Assembly (NCBI GenBank): GCA_015064195.1
Contig: SVSO01000073.1
Location: 1 to 12,747, forward strand
Length of the DNA: 12,747 nucleotides
From: Oscillospiraceae bacterium
GTDB lineage: Bacteria > Bacillota_A > Clostridia > Oscillospirales > CAG-272
Direction: 5' to 3'
Positions 5,879 through 12,742 of the stretch are shown one piece after another. The notes under the pieces were generated by a model. The model was given only the letters and a program-made list of their open reading frames with translations. It had not been told where the DNA came from and did not search any database. A program made the translations under genes and the position numbers. The stretch's first letter is position 1. Every line of letters begins with the position of its first letter.

Positions 5879-8254
5879 TTGGAACAGATGCCCGATGATC
5901 TTTCCTGCCATGGAGGGTACCCTGAGGTGGATTACGAAAAGCTGGCGGTGGATGTGGAGAAGGCGCGAACCGGTGACGAGAAAGCGTTCGCCAGTCTCTA
6001 CGACCAGACCTATTTAATTGTATATAACATCGCTTGCTCGGAGCTGAAGGACACGGAGGAAGCCAAGGACGTTGTCAGCGAGGTCTTTCTTCGCGTGTTC
6101 AAGAACCTCAGAAGCCTGCGGGACAGCCGGAGCTTTGTGCGCTGGCTGACAGTCATCACGCGCAATGTCTGTGTTGACCATCGCGACAATCCGTCAAGCG
6201 GTTCGGATGTGCTGCCCCTGTTCCCGGATTTTATCGCCGACGGAAACGATCCCATCGCCGATTGGGAGCAGCGGGAAGACCTGCGGATGCTCATGCAGGA
6301 TCTCATCCGCCATCTGCCGGAGAATCAGCAGAGAGCGGTCTATTATGTCTATTTCCGCCAGCTGACTCTCGGTCAGACGGCGGCACTTGAAAATTGTCCG
6401 GTGAATACCATCAAAACGCGCCTGTATCATGCGCGGGACACCCTGCGCCGCGCGATTTTAGAGGAAGAAAAGCGCACCGGCGACAAGATGCATCTGCCGG
6501 CGGCCATGACGGCCATGGCGGCGCTCATGGCGATCCCGCAGGTGGGCTTCACCCTGCCGCAGACGGAAGCCGCCAGCATCTTCGTCGGCATCCTGAGCGC
6601 GCTGGGCATTCAGTATACCGGCCCGGAAGCCATGCGCCTGCTGACGGTGGTGCATGAGGAGGATTCGCTGTTCGGTCGGAGCTATCTTGTGAAGCTTCGC
6701 CCGGCCATGCTGGTCACGACAGCCTGCGTGGGACTTCTGGCGGCACTGCTCATCACTGCCGTCACCGCCGCACGCAGGGAAGTACCCCTTGATGTGCCGA
6801 CGGTGGATATTCCCGCCCCCGCACTCACCAATGCGCAGAATTACGCCATCGATGCGCTGACGACACCGGCAATTGAGACGACACATCCTGTCATTCCCGT
6901 GCCGCCGGTGACAACGGCACGCCCGGTGACAACGGCGCGGCCTGTCACCACTGCGCGGCCGGTGACGACTGCCAAGCCCGTGACTGCTGCTCCTCCGGTA
7001 ACGACCGCCGCACCTGTGACGACCGCCGCACCTGTGACGATTGCACCGCCGGAAACGACAGCGGTGCCGGAAACAACTGCCGCTCCCGTGACAACAGCCG
7101 CTCCCGAAACAACGGCGGCGGAGATCACAACGGAACTGCCGATCCCCGCTGAGCCGGTGGCGAAGTATTCCTTTTCCTATACCATCGCGGACAAAGAGGC
7201 GACCATCACCGGTGTCAACGTGCCGGACACACTGTCGGGACGGCTGATCATTCCCGCAGAGCTTGAGGGCTGCCCGGTGACGGAGATCGCCGCCGGTGTG
7301 TGCGAAAATATCACAACCATCACAACGGTCTTCATCCCCGAAACGGTGAAGCGCATCGGTGCGCGGGCATTTGCCGGATGCACCGGACTCACCGAGGTGA
7401 ACTGGCCGGATGAAGGCGTGGAGCATATCGGCGCGAATGCGTTTTTCGGATGCGACAGCATAACAAAATTCCGACTACCCGCCACGCTGAAATTCGACTG
7501 GGCGGATGCGGATTATTCTCCCTTCGCCGGAATGTTCAATGTGGATGAGATCACGGTTGCATGGGGAAGCGAGGACTTTTACAGCATTGACGATACGATC
7601 TATACAACGGATTTCAAGACGCTGGTGCTCTATCAGGGCGGCGACAGACGACCGACCTGCCAGCTCCGGCAGACCATCACGGCGATCGCGCCCTACAGCT
7701 TCTCGTCGAATTATCTGGAAACAGTAATCCTGCCGGATTCGGTGAAAACCATCGGCACGGGGGCATTCGTATATTGTAACAGCCTGAAAACGCTGGATAC
7801 ATCGTCATCGCTGGTCACCATCTGCCCCAATGCACTGGGTGCGCCGGAGATCACCTTGATCCGCCAGCACGCGCCCTTCGACGGTGTGCATCGGTACGCC
7901 AGCGGAAACGGAATGCTGTACACCTATGACCGGTCGGTGCTGTGGCGCTATCCGGCCGGAAGTCCCGAGCGCGTGGTGCGGCTATTGCCCGATATTATCG
8001 AGATCAAGAATTACGCCTTCTGGAGTACGGATGCCATGGAGATGCTGATCATCCATGAGGATTTTCAAAAGCTGGAGCCGCTGGCATTGGCGGAATGTGA
8101 GAATCTGCGCTGGCTGGAATTTTACGGCGATGCGATCCCTTATCCCGAGGGACTGGTTCTGCCGGAAAACTGCGTGATCGCTTTCTACGCGGGTTCCGAA
8201 GGATGGGAGGACAGCCCGTGGTGCGCGAATCATCCCTACGAAATTTTAGGATAA
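5879..8254 (+). CDS. Membrane-anchored fusion: ECF-type sigma factor + TM helix + Pro/Thr stalk + BspA-like LRR domain
   Basis: A single 791-residue reading frame with four parts (numbering from the TTG start). Residues about 34-103 are sigma-70 region 2, with AFASLYDQTYLIVYNIACSEL, DVVSEVFLRVFKNL and FVRWLTVITRNVCVDHRD. Residues about 135-196 are region 4, with LPENQQRAVYYVYF, LTLGQTAALENCPVNTIKTRLYHAR. After an Ala/Met-rich stretch (about 207-245), a 20-residue hydrophobic helix (about 276-296, ending before ARRE) should cross the membrane. Residues 343-414 are 12 hexapeptides of the PVTTAx type. Residues about 430-760 hold BspA-type repeats (IPETVKRIGARAFAGCTGLTEV, LPDSVKTIGTGAFVYCNSLKTL). 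With the sigma part inside, the LRR part would be outside. TTG 5879 is chosen because GGAG at 5867-5870 lies 8 nt upstream; GTG 5870 overlaps it. No separate anti-sigma gene is visible. The likely role is ligand- or contact-controlled transcription (inference). Confidence 0.88.
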   Translation: MEQMPDDLSCHGGYPEVDYEKLAVDVEKARTGDEKAFASLYDQTYLIVYNIACSELKDTEEAKDVVSEVFLRVFKNLRSLRDSRSFVRWLTVITRNVCVDHRDNPSSGSDVLPLFPDFIADGNDPIADWEQREDLRMLMQDLIRHLPENQQRAVYYVYFRQLTLGQTAALENCPVNTIKTRLYHARDTLRRAILEEEKRTGDKMHLPAAMTAMAALMAIPQVGFTLPQTEAASIFVGILSALGIQYTGPEAMRLLTVVHEEDSLFGRSYLVKLRPAMLVTTACVGLLAALLITAVTAARREVPLDVPTVDIPAPALTNAQNYAIDALTTPAIETTHPVIPVPPVTTARPVTTARPVTTARPVTTAKPVTAAPPVTTAAPVTTAAPVTIAPPETTAVPETTAAPVTTAAPETTAAEITTELPIPAEPVAKYSFSYTIADKEATITGVNVPDTLSGRLIIPAELEGCPVTEIAAGVCENITTITTVFIPETVKRIGARAFAGCTGLTEVNWPDEGVEHIGANAFFGCDSITKFRLPATLKFDWADADYSPFAGMFNVDEITVAWGSEDFYSIDDTIYTTDFKTLVLYQGGDRRPTCQLRQTITAIAPYSFSSNYLETVILPDSVKTIGTGAFVYCNSLKTLDTSSSLVTICPNALGAPEITLIRQHAPFDGVHRYASGNGMLYTYDRSVLWRYPAGSPERVVRLLPDIIEIKNYAFWSTDAMEMLIIHEDFQKLEPLALAECENLRWLEFYGDAIPYPEGLVLPENCVIAFYAGSEGWEDSPWCANHPYEILG
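6905..7120 (+). repeat. Twelve-copy 18-bp in-frame repeat encoding a Pro/Thr stalk
   Basis: Twelve tandem hexapeptide codings of the pattern P-[V/E]-T-[T/A/I]-A-x occupy exactly 216 bp within the sigma-LRR gene. The first four copies (PVTTAR, three times, then PVTTAK) are nearly identical and carry the only basic residues. Later copies are more varied and lose charge (PVTTAA, PETTAA). Such Pro/Thr runs usually form an extended cell-wall-spanning spacer. Confidence 0.92.
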
Positions 8255-8292
8255 ACAGTCTGCTCTTCGCAAGATAAGAGCAGACTGTTTTT
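8253..8292 (+). terminator. Terminator overlapping the stop of the sigma-LRR gene
   Basis: A 14-15-bp stem (8253/8254-8267 with 8276-8289/8290), an 8-nt loop and T5 (8288-8292). The left arm begins within the TAA stop codon at 8252-8254. Confidence 0.9.
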
Positions 8293-8297
8293 ATGCG

Positions 8298-8331
8298 TGC
8301 AGGATATTCAAGAATATTTGCAGGATATTCA
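8298..8331 (+). promoter_or_regulatory. Candidate operator: 13-bp direct repeat at 21-bp period
   Basis: TGCAGGATATTCA occurs perfectly at 8298-8310 and 8319-8331. The 21-bp period is two helical turns, so both copies face the same side of DNA, as in many AraC-family and similar activator sites. The -35 of the first FAD-oxidoreductase gene lies 40 bp further on. I see no other full copy in the window. Confidence 0.6.
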
Positions 8332-8371
8332 TGGAGGAAATCAACAAAAATGAAAAAAATCCGCGATGCTA

Positions 8372-8400
8372 TTGACAAAATCCCACGGGTGATGTATACT
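8372..8400 (+). promoter_or_regulatory. Promoter of first FAD-oxidoreductase gene
   Basis: TTGACA (8372-8377), a 17-bp spacer and TATACT (8395-8400). The expected transcription start is near 8407, giving a leader of about 50 nt to the ATG at 8459. Confidence 0.85.
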
Positions 8401-8420
8401 GGTATCATAAAAATAACAAG

Positions 8421-8461
8421 GGAGGATGCGGAATTCTATTAAAATTCTGCACGATAATATG
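8421..8461 (+). promoter_or_regulatory. Ribosome binding site separated from the likely start by a hairpin
   Basis: GGAGG (8421-8425) is followed by an 8-bp hairpin (8428-8435 with 8443-8450, one G-T pair, 7-nt loop) and then by ATG 8459. Looping out the hairpin reduces the gap from 33 nt to about 10 nt. ATG 8426 touches the GGAGG with no gap, so it is a poor start. Confidence 0.45.
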
Positions 8462-10246
8462 ATACACAGAAGCGAAGCGTTCGGATTTGAAACAGTGATG
8501 CATACGGCAGACATCTGCGTCATCGGCGCAGGTGCGGCAGGACTGTATGCGGCGGTGGCGGCGGCACGTCACGGCGCAAAGGTCGCACTCATGCACGACC
8601 GTCCCGTGGTGGGCGGAAATGCATCCAGTGAGGTGCGCATGGCGGTGCGCGGTGCCAAGGACTGCATGGAATCCGGACTGGTGGAGGAGATGGCGCTGAT
8701 GAATCTCCGGCGCAATCCCACGCTGAATTTCTCCATCTGGGACAGCGTGACCTACGAAATGGTGAAAAATGAGGAAAATATCGATCTGATGCTCAACTGC
8801 TCCTGCATGGATGCAGGCATGGACGGCGATTCCATTGTCTCCGTCACCGGATGGCAGACGACTACCCAGAAATTTCACAAGGTGGAGGCGAAGATCTTCA
8901 TCGACTGCTCCGGCGACAGCGTACTTGCACCGCTGACCGGCGCGGAATTCCGCATGGGACGGGAATCCTGCGACGAATTCGGCGAGGATATTCTGCCGAA
9001 GGAGTCGGATAACTGCACCATGGGTATGTCATGCCTTCTGCAAATCCGCGAGACCGACCATCCCGTGCCCTACAAAGCGCCCGACTGGGCGGTCAAATTC
9101 ACCGCCGATACGCTGAAGCACCGGCTGAATCCGGCAAAGCCCAACAGCTATGCCACCTCCAATTTCTGGTGGATCGAGCTTGGCGGCGAATACGATTCCA
9201 TCGGCGACACGGAGATGCTCCGCGACAAGCTGCTGCCCATCACCTTTGGCGTGTGGGATTATTACAAGAATTCCGGCAATTACGACACGGAAAACTGGGA
9301 GCTGGAATGGGTGGGCTTCCTGCCGGGCAAGCGGGAGAGCCGCCGGTACGTGGGCGATCACATCCTGACCCAGAACGATGTGCGGGCGGAGGGACGTTTC
9401 GATGATCTGGTGGCATACGGCGGATGGCCCATGGATGACCACCATCCCGCAGGCTTTGCAACCACCGAGCCGGCTACCATCTTCCATCCCGCACCGTCCC
9501 CCTTCGGCATTCCCTATCGCTGTATGTACAGTAAAAATATTGCGAATCTCATGTTTGCAGGACGCAATATTTCCTGCACCCATGCGGCAACCTCGGCCTG
9601 CCGCGTCATGTCCACCTGCGCCGTCATCGGTCAGGCAGTGGGCACTGCCGCATCCATCGCCATCCGCGAAGGGATTCTGCCCCGCGGCGTTTACACGGAC
9701 GGATTTGTGCCGGAGCTGCAGCAGACGCTGATGGAGGACGACTGCTATCTGCCCTTCCACACCCGCGCACTCACGCCGGTCATGGCAGGCATCACCGCAT
9801 CGGCAGACGGCATGGATGCATCTGTGGTGCTGGACGGTATCGACCGGACGCTGGGCGAGGATGCGCACCTGCTGAAGCTGCCCTTCGGTGCGGCACTGGA
9901 GCTGACACTGCCCGAGGCAAGGGAGCTGTCGGAGATCCGCTTCGTATTTGACAGCGACCTGAAGCGTGAAACGATCATGGACATCGAACGCTATCACCGC
10001 CTCTATCCCATCCGCTGCCGTACCTTCCTCGGTGAGCCGATGCGGACACTTCCCGTGACCATGCTCCGGGATTTTGCCGTGGAGATCGATGCGGGCGACG
10101 GCTATAAGCCACTCTGCACCGTGACAGATAACCATCTGCGCCTGTGGAGATATACCGGCGAGGTGAAGGCAAAGCGGGTGAGACTTATTCCCAAGGCATC
10201 GTGGGGATCAGAAACTGCGCACATCTACGCTGCAATTCTCAAATAA
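8459..10246 (+). CDS. FAD-dependent oxidoreductase with C-terminal beta-sandwich-like domain, copy 1
   Basis: A 595-residue flavoprotein of the FAD-dependent oxidoreductase (FAD_oxidored, PF12831-like) type. Residues 17-60 form the dinucleotide-binding fold: ADICVIGAGAAGLYAAVAAARHGAKVALMHDRPVVGGNASSEVR, with G23-x-G25-x-x-G28. Other blocks are IDCSGDSVLAPLTGAEFRMGR, the His pair in MDDHHPAGF (325-332), and NLMFAGRNISCTHAATSACRVM, the second FAD-contacting region of this family. The last 150 residues look like a galactose-binding-like beta-sandwich. No signal peptide is seen, so it is cytoplasmic. The substrate is unknown; relatives occur in glycan-use loci, so oxidation of a sugar or glycoside is a guess. 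ATG 8459 is chosen because similarity to the downstream copy begins exactly there; an upstream ATG at 8426 would add 11 unmatched residues. It has its own promoter. Confidence 0.85.
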   Translation: MIHRSEAFGFETVMHTADICVIGAGAAGLYAAVAAARHGAKVALMHDRPVVGGNASSEVRMAVRGAKDCMESGLVEEMALMNLRRNPTLNFSIWDSVTYEMVKNEENIDLMLNCSCMDAGMDGDSIVSVTGWQTTTQKFHKVEAKIFIDCSGDSVLAPLTGAEFRMGRESCDEFGEDILPKESDNCTMGMSCLLQIRETDHPVPYKAPDWAVKFTADTLKHRLNPAKPNSYATSNFWWIELGGEYDSIGDTEMLRDKLLPITFGVWDYYKNSGNYDTENWELEWVGFLPGKRESRRYVGDHILTQNDVRAEGRFDDLVAYGGWPMDDHHPAGFATTEPATIFHPAPSPFGIPYRCMYSKNIANLMFAGRNISCTHAATSACRVMSTCAVIGQAVGTAASIAIREGILPRGVYTDGFVPELQQTLMEDDCYLPFHTRALTPVMAGITASADGMDASVVLDGIDRTLGEDAHLLKLPFGAALELTLPEARELSEIRFVFDSDLKRETIMDIERYHRLYPIRCRTFLGEPMRTLPVTMLRDFAVEIDAGDGYKPLCTVTDNHLRLWRYTGEVKAKRVRLIPKASWGSETAHIYAAILK

Positions 10247-10249
10247 TCA

Positions 10250-10278
10250 TTGACAAATGCCGTATTTTGCGGTATACT
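10250..10278 (+). promoter_or_regulatory. Promoter of second FAD-oxidoreductase gene
   Basis: TTGACA (10250-10255) begins 3 bp after the stop of the first FAD gene, followed by a 17-bp spacer and TATACT (10273-10278). Its spacer and -10 contain TGCCGTAT (10258-10265) and TGCGGTAT (10268-10275), a 10-bp-period imperfect direct repeat that could be a repressor site. Confidence 0.85.
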
Positions 10279-10306
10279 GTATGTAATCGAAAGAAAGGAT
10301 ACCGCT

Positions 10307-12097
10307 ATGATACACAGAAGCGAAATTTTCGGATTTGATACCGTTATGCATACTGCGGATATCTGCATCATCGGTGCAGGTGCGGGCGGACTGTTTGCGG
10401 CAGTGGCAGCGGCACGTCACGGCGCGAAGGTCGCGCTTATGCACGACCGTCCCATGGTGGGCGGCAACGCATCCAGCGAGGTACGGATGTGGATCCGCGG
10501 CGCGCATGGACGTGACCGCAGAGAGACCGGCATCGTAGAGGAGCTGGCGCTGGCCAATCTCCGGCGCAATCCCACGCTGAATTTCTCCATCTGGGACAGC
10601 GTGACCTATGAGCTGGTAAAAAATGAGCCGAACATCGACCTGATGCTCAACTGCTCCTGCATGAGCGCGGAGATGGACGGCGATTCCATCGTCTCCGTCA
10701 CCGGATGGCAGACGACCACGCAGAAATTCCACAAGGTGGAATCAAAGATCTTCGCCGATTGCTCCGGTGACAGCGTGCTTGCACCGCTGACCGGCGCAGA
10801 GTTCCGCATGGGCAGAGAAGCGCGGGGCGAATTCAACGAGGATATCTCCCCCGAGACGGCAGATGCGCGCACCATGGGTATGTCATGTCTCTTTCAGGTG
10901 CGGGAGACCGACCGTCCTGTGCCCTACAAAGCCCCCGATTGGGCGGAAAAATTCACCGATGAGACCATCGGTCACCGGGTGAATTTCAAGAATCCCCATC
11001 AGTTCAAGGGCGACAACTTCTGGTGGATGGAGCTTGGCGGCGAATACGATTCCATCGGCGACACGGAGATGCTCCGAGACAAGCTGCTGGCCATCGCGTT
11101 CGGCGTATGGGATTATTACAAGAATTCCGGCCACTTTGACGCGGCAAACTGGGAACTTGACTGGGTGGGATTCCTGCCGGGCAAGCGTGAGAGCCGCCGT
11201 TATGTGGGCGACTACATTCTGACCCAGAACGACGTGCGCATGGAGGGCCGGTTCGAGGATATCATCGCATACGGCGGCTGGACCATGGATGACCATCACC
11301 CCGGCGGATTCGCGGCCAAGGCCTCGGCTACCATTTTCCATCGTGCGCCGTCTCCCTTCGGCATTCCTTACCGCTGTCTGTACAGTAAAAATATCGCAAA
11401 TCTCATGTTCGCGGGCCGCAATATTTCCTGCACCCATGCGGCAACCTCCGCCTGCCGGGTCATGGCGACCTGCGCCACGATCGGTCAGGCCATGGGCACA
11501 GCGGCGGCTATCGCCATCGCCAATGACACCTCTCCCCGGGGCGTGTATATGTATCATCTGAAGCAGCTCAAGCAGATGCTGATGGAAGATGATTGCTGGC
11601 TGCCCTTCAACAAGCGTGCGCCGTCATCGGTGATGGCAGGCGCATCGGCAAAGGCGGGCGGAATCGATGCGGCGGTGATCTTCGACGGCTGTGACCGCAC
11701 TGTCGGCGGAGAATCCCACCTGTGCAGCTTCCCATTCGGTGAGGAGCTGGTGATCACACTGCCTGAGATGCGCGGGATCCGGGAGATCTCCTTCATTTTC
11801 GACAGCGACATCAACCGGGACAGCTTCGTCGGCGTGAATCCCCAGTTCAGGACCTATCCCCTGCGGTGCAATCGCTGGCTTCACGAGAAACCGGTGGGGC
11901 TTCCTGCGACGCTCATGCGGGATTTTGACCTTTGGTATGAGAATGAAAACGGCTGGCACAAGCTGGCGTCGGTGACGGACAACTACCGTCGCAAATGGAC
12001 GCTCGCCTGCGATGTGACGGCAAAACAAATTAAGCTGGTGCCGAAATGCGCATACGGTGCAGACACGGCGCGGCTTTATTCGGTGGTATTGAAATGA
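10307..12097 (+). CDS. FAD-dependent oxidoreductase with C-terminal beta-sandwich-like domain, copy 2
   Basis: A 596-residue paralog of the gene just upstream, aligned almost end to end. The FAD fold is at 17-60 with G23-x-G25-x-x-G28 (IIGAGAGGLFAAVAAARHGAK). The His pair MDDHHPGGF is at 327-334, and the NLMFAGRNISCTHAATSACRVM block is identical to copy 1. Differences cluster after the first Rossmann segment (RGAHGRDRRETG with a 2-residue insertion), in a middle loop (NFKNPHQFKGDNFWW) and in the C-terminal domain, where a different substrate could be read. ATG 10307 has AAGGA at 10295-10299 with a 7-nt gap; the in-frame TTG at 10250 lies in the promoter. It has its own promoter but may also get read-through, since no terminator separates the copies. 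Its TGA overlaps the ATG of the next lipoprotein gene. Confidence 0.87.
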   Translation: MIHRSEIFGFDTVMHTADICIIGAGAGGLFAAVAAARHGAKVALMHDRPMVGGNASSEVRMWIRGAHGRDRRETGIVEELALANLRRNPTLNFSIWDSVTYELVKNEPNIDLMLNCSCMSAEMDGDSIVSVTGWQTTTQKFHKVESKIFADCSGDSVLAPLTGAEFRMGREARGEFNEDISPETADARTMGMSCLFQVRETDRPVPYKAPDWAEKFTDETIGHRVNFKNPHQFKGDNFWWMELGGEYDSIGDTEMLRDKLLAIAFGVWDYYKNSGHFDAANWELDWVGFLPGKRESRRYVGDYILTQNDVRMEGRFEDIIAYGGWTMDDHHPGGFAAKASATIFHRAPSPFGIPYRCLYSKNIANLMFAGRNISCTHAATSACRVMATCATIGQAMGTAAAIAIANDTSPRGVYMYHLKQLKQMLMEDDCWLPFNKRAPSSVMAGASAKAGGIDAAVIFDGCDRTVGGESHLCSFPFGEELVITLPEMRGIREISFIFDSDINRDSFVGVNPQFRTYPLRCNRWLHEKPVGLPATLMRDFDLWYENENGWHKLASVTDNYRRKWTLACDVTAKQIKLVPKCAYGADTARLYSVVLK

Positions 12098-12612
12098 AAA
12101 AGATTATTGTAGTATTTCTTGCGGCGCTGATGCTGATCCTCGCCGCCTGCGGGGAAAATGTATACACCTCCCGGCTCTTTGAATTCTCGGTTATTGTTCC
12201 GGATGAGTGGACAGCAAATGAAGACGATTATTCGGCATGGTTCACCTCGCCGGAGGAAGAAAATGACGATTTCTATGAAAACGTGGCTTATGACGGCGGC
12301 GTGCCGCTGGTTCTCATTGAAGGCGGAACAGCGGATGCTTATGCGGAGATGCTCACGGAGGTTCTGGCGGAAAACAACGAGGATTTCACCGTGATCTCCA
12401 GGGAATCGGCCAAGATCGCAGGTATGGATGCCATCGTGTTGACCTACACCTGCACATCCGCTCAGACGGCGTATGTGATCAAACAGCGGATGTACATTCT
12501 GACGGACGGCGAGAGCGTGTTCAATCTCGTCTACACGGCGACGGAAGCGTCCTTCGACCGATTTGCGTCCGAAGCCGCTGCCATCGCGGAAAGCTTCAAG
12601 GTAAGATATTGA
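12094..12612 (+). CDS. Predicted lipoprotein with DcrB/PsbP-like domain
   Basis: A 172-residue protein with a short signal peptide (MKKIIVVFLAALMLI) and a canonical lipobox L16-A-A-C19. The mature part begins NVYTSRLFEFSVIVPDEWTANED and ends with RMYILTDGESVFNLVYTATEASFDRFASEAAAIAESFKV. This layout (F-x-F-S-V-x-V-P-x-x-W near the start, a late F-x-L-x-Y-x-A strand, then a helix to F-K-V) fits the PsbP/DcrB-like fold common in small Gram-positive surface lipoproteins of unknown role. The start overlaps the previous stop (ATGA, 12094-12097), and only a weak GGTGG (12082-12086) serves as ribosome binding site, so translation is probably coupled to the FAD gene. This tie implies a related job, perhaps at the cell surface. 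An upstream ATG at 12046 in frame would spoil the signal peptide. Confidence 0.78.
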   Translation: MKKIIVVFLAALMLILAACGENVYTSRLFEFSVIVPDEWTANEDDYSAWFTSPEEENDDFYENVAYDGGVPLVLIEGGTADAYAEMLTEVLAENNEDFTVISRESAKIAGMDAIVLTYTCTSAQTAYVIKQRMYILTDGESVFNLVYTATEASFDRFASEAAAIAESFKVRY

Positions 12613-12617
12613 AAAAT

Positions 12618-12650
12618 GAGGTGCTGCACTTTGGTGCAGCACCTCTTCTT
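12618..12650 (+). terminator. Terminator closing the FAD-lipoprotein unit
   Basis: A perfect 12-bp stem (12618-12629 with 12634-12645) and TTTG loop begin 6 nt after the stop, followed by TTCTT. Strong hairpin, modest T-tract. Confidence 0.88.
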
Positions 12651-12666
12651 TGGTAATGAAGGAAAA

Positions 12667-12685
12667 CCCCCGGCAGAGCCGGGGG
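12667..12685. other. GC-rich perfect hairpin near the right edge
   Basis: CCCCCGGC and GCCGGGGG pair over 8 bp around an AGA loop. On the minus strand it is followed by TTTTCC, so it could terminate leftward transcripts. It follows another terminator by only 22 bp and precedes an outward promoter, a layout seen at the ends of some IS200/IS605-type elements; this is not provable here. Confidence 0.55.
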
Positions 12686-12713
12686 AGTCCCCATAGCTTT
12701 AGCTGCAAGCAAG

Positions 12714-12742
12714 TAGACAAAAGAAACCTCCTGTGTTATAAT
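12714..12742 (+). promoter_or_regulatory. Promoter reading out of the window
   Basis: TAGACA (12714-12719), a 17-bp spacer and TATAAT (12737-12742), with TGT before the -10 giving an extended -10 (TGTTATAAT). The gene it drives lies beyond the right edge. Confidence 0.75.

Noticed and set aside
6905..7120. Reading the tandem 18-bp units as a CRISPR array
   Set aside because: The units are contiguous with no unique spacers, stay in frame and encode a Pro/Thr stalk.
6458..7426. Long minus-strand frames opposite the sigma-LRR gene and the FAD genes
   Set aside because: They mirror the strong codon pattern of the + strand genes, lack ribosome binding sites and have no recognisable domains.
8350..8442. 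A 30-codon frame starting MKKIRDAIDKIP before the first FAD gene
   Set aside because: It spans the -35 and -10 of the FAD promoter, its GGAGG is 12 nt from the ATG, and it resembles nothing I recognise. It would need transcription through a strong terminator.
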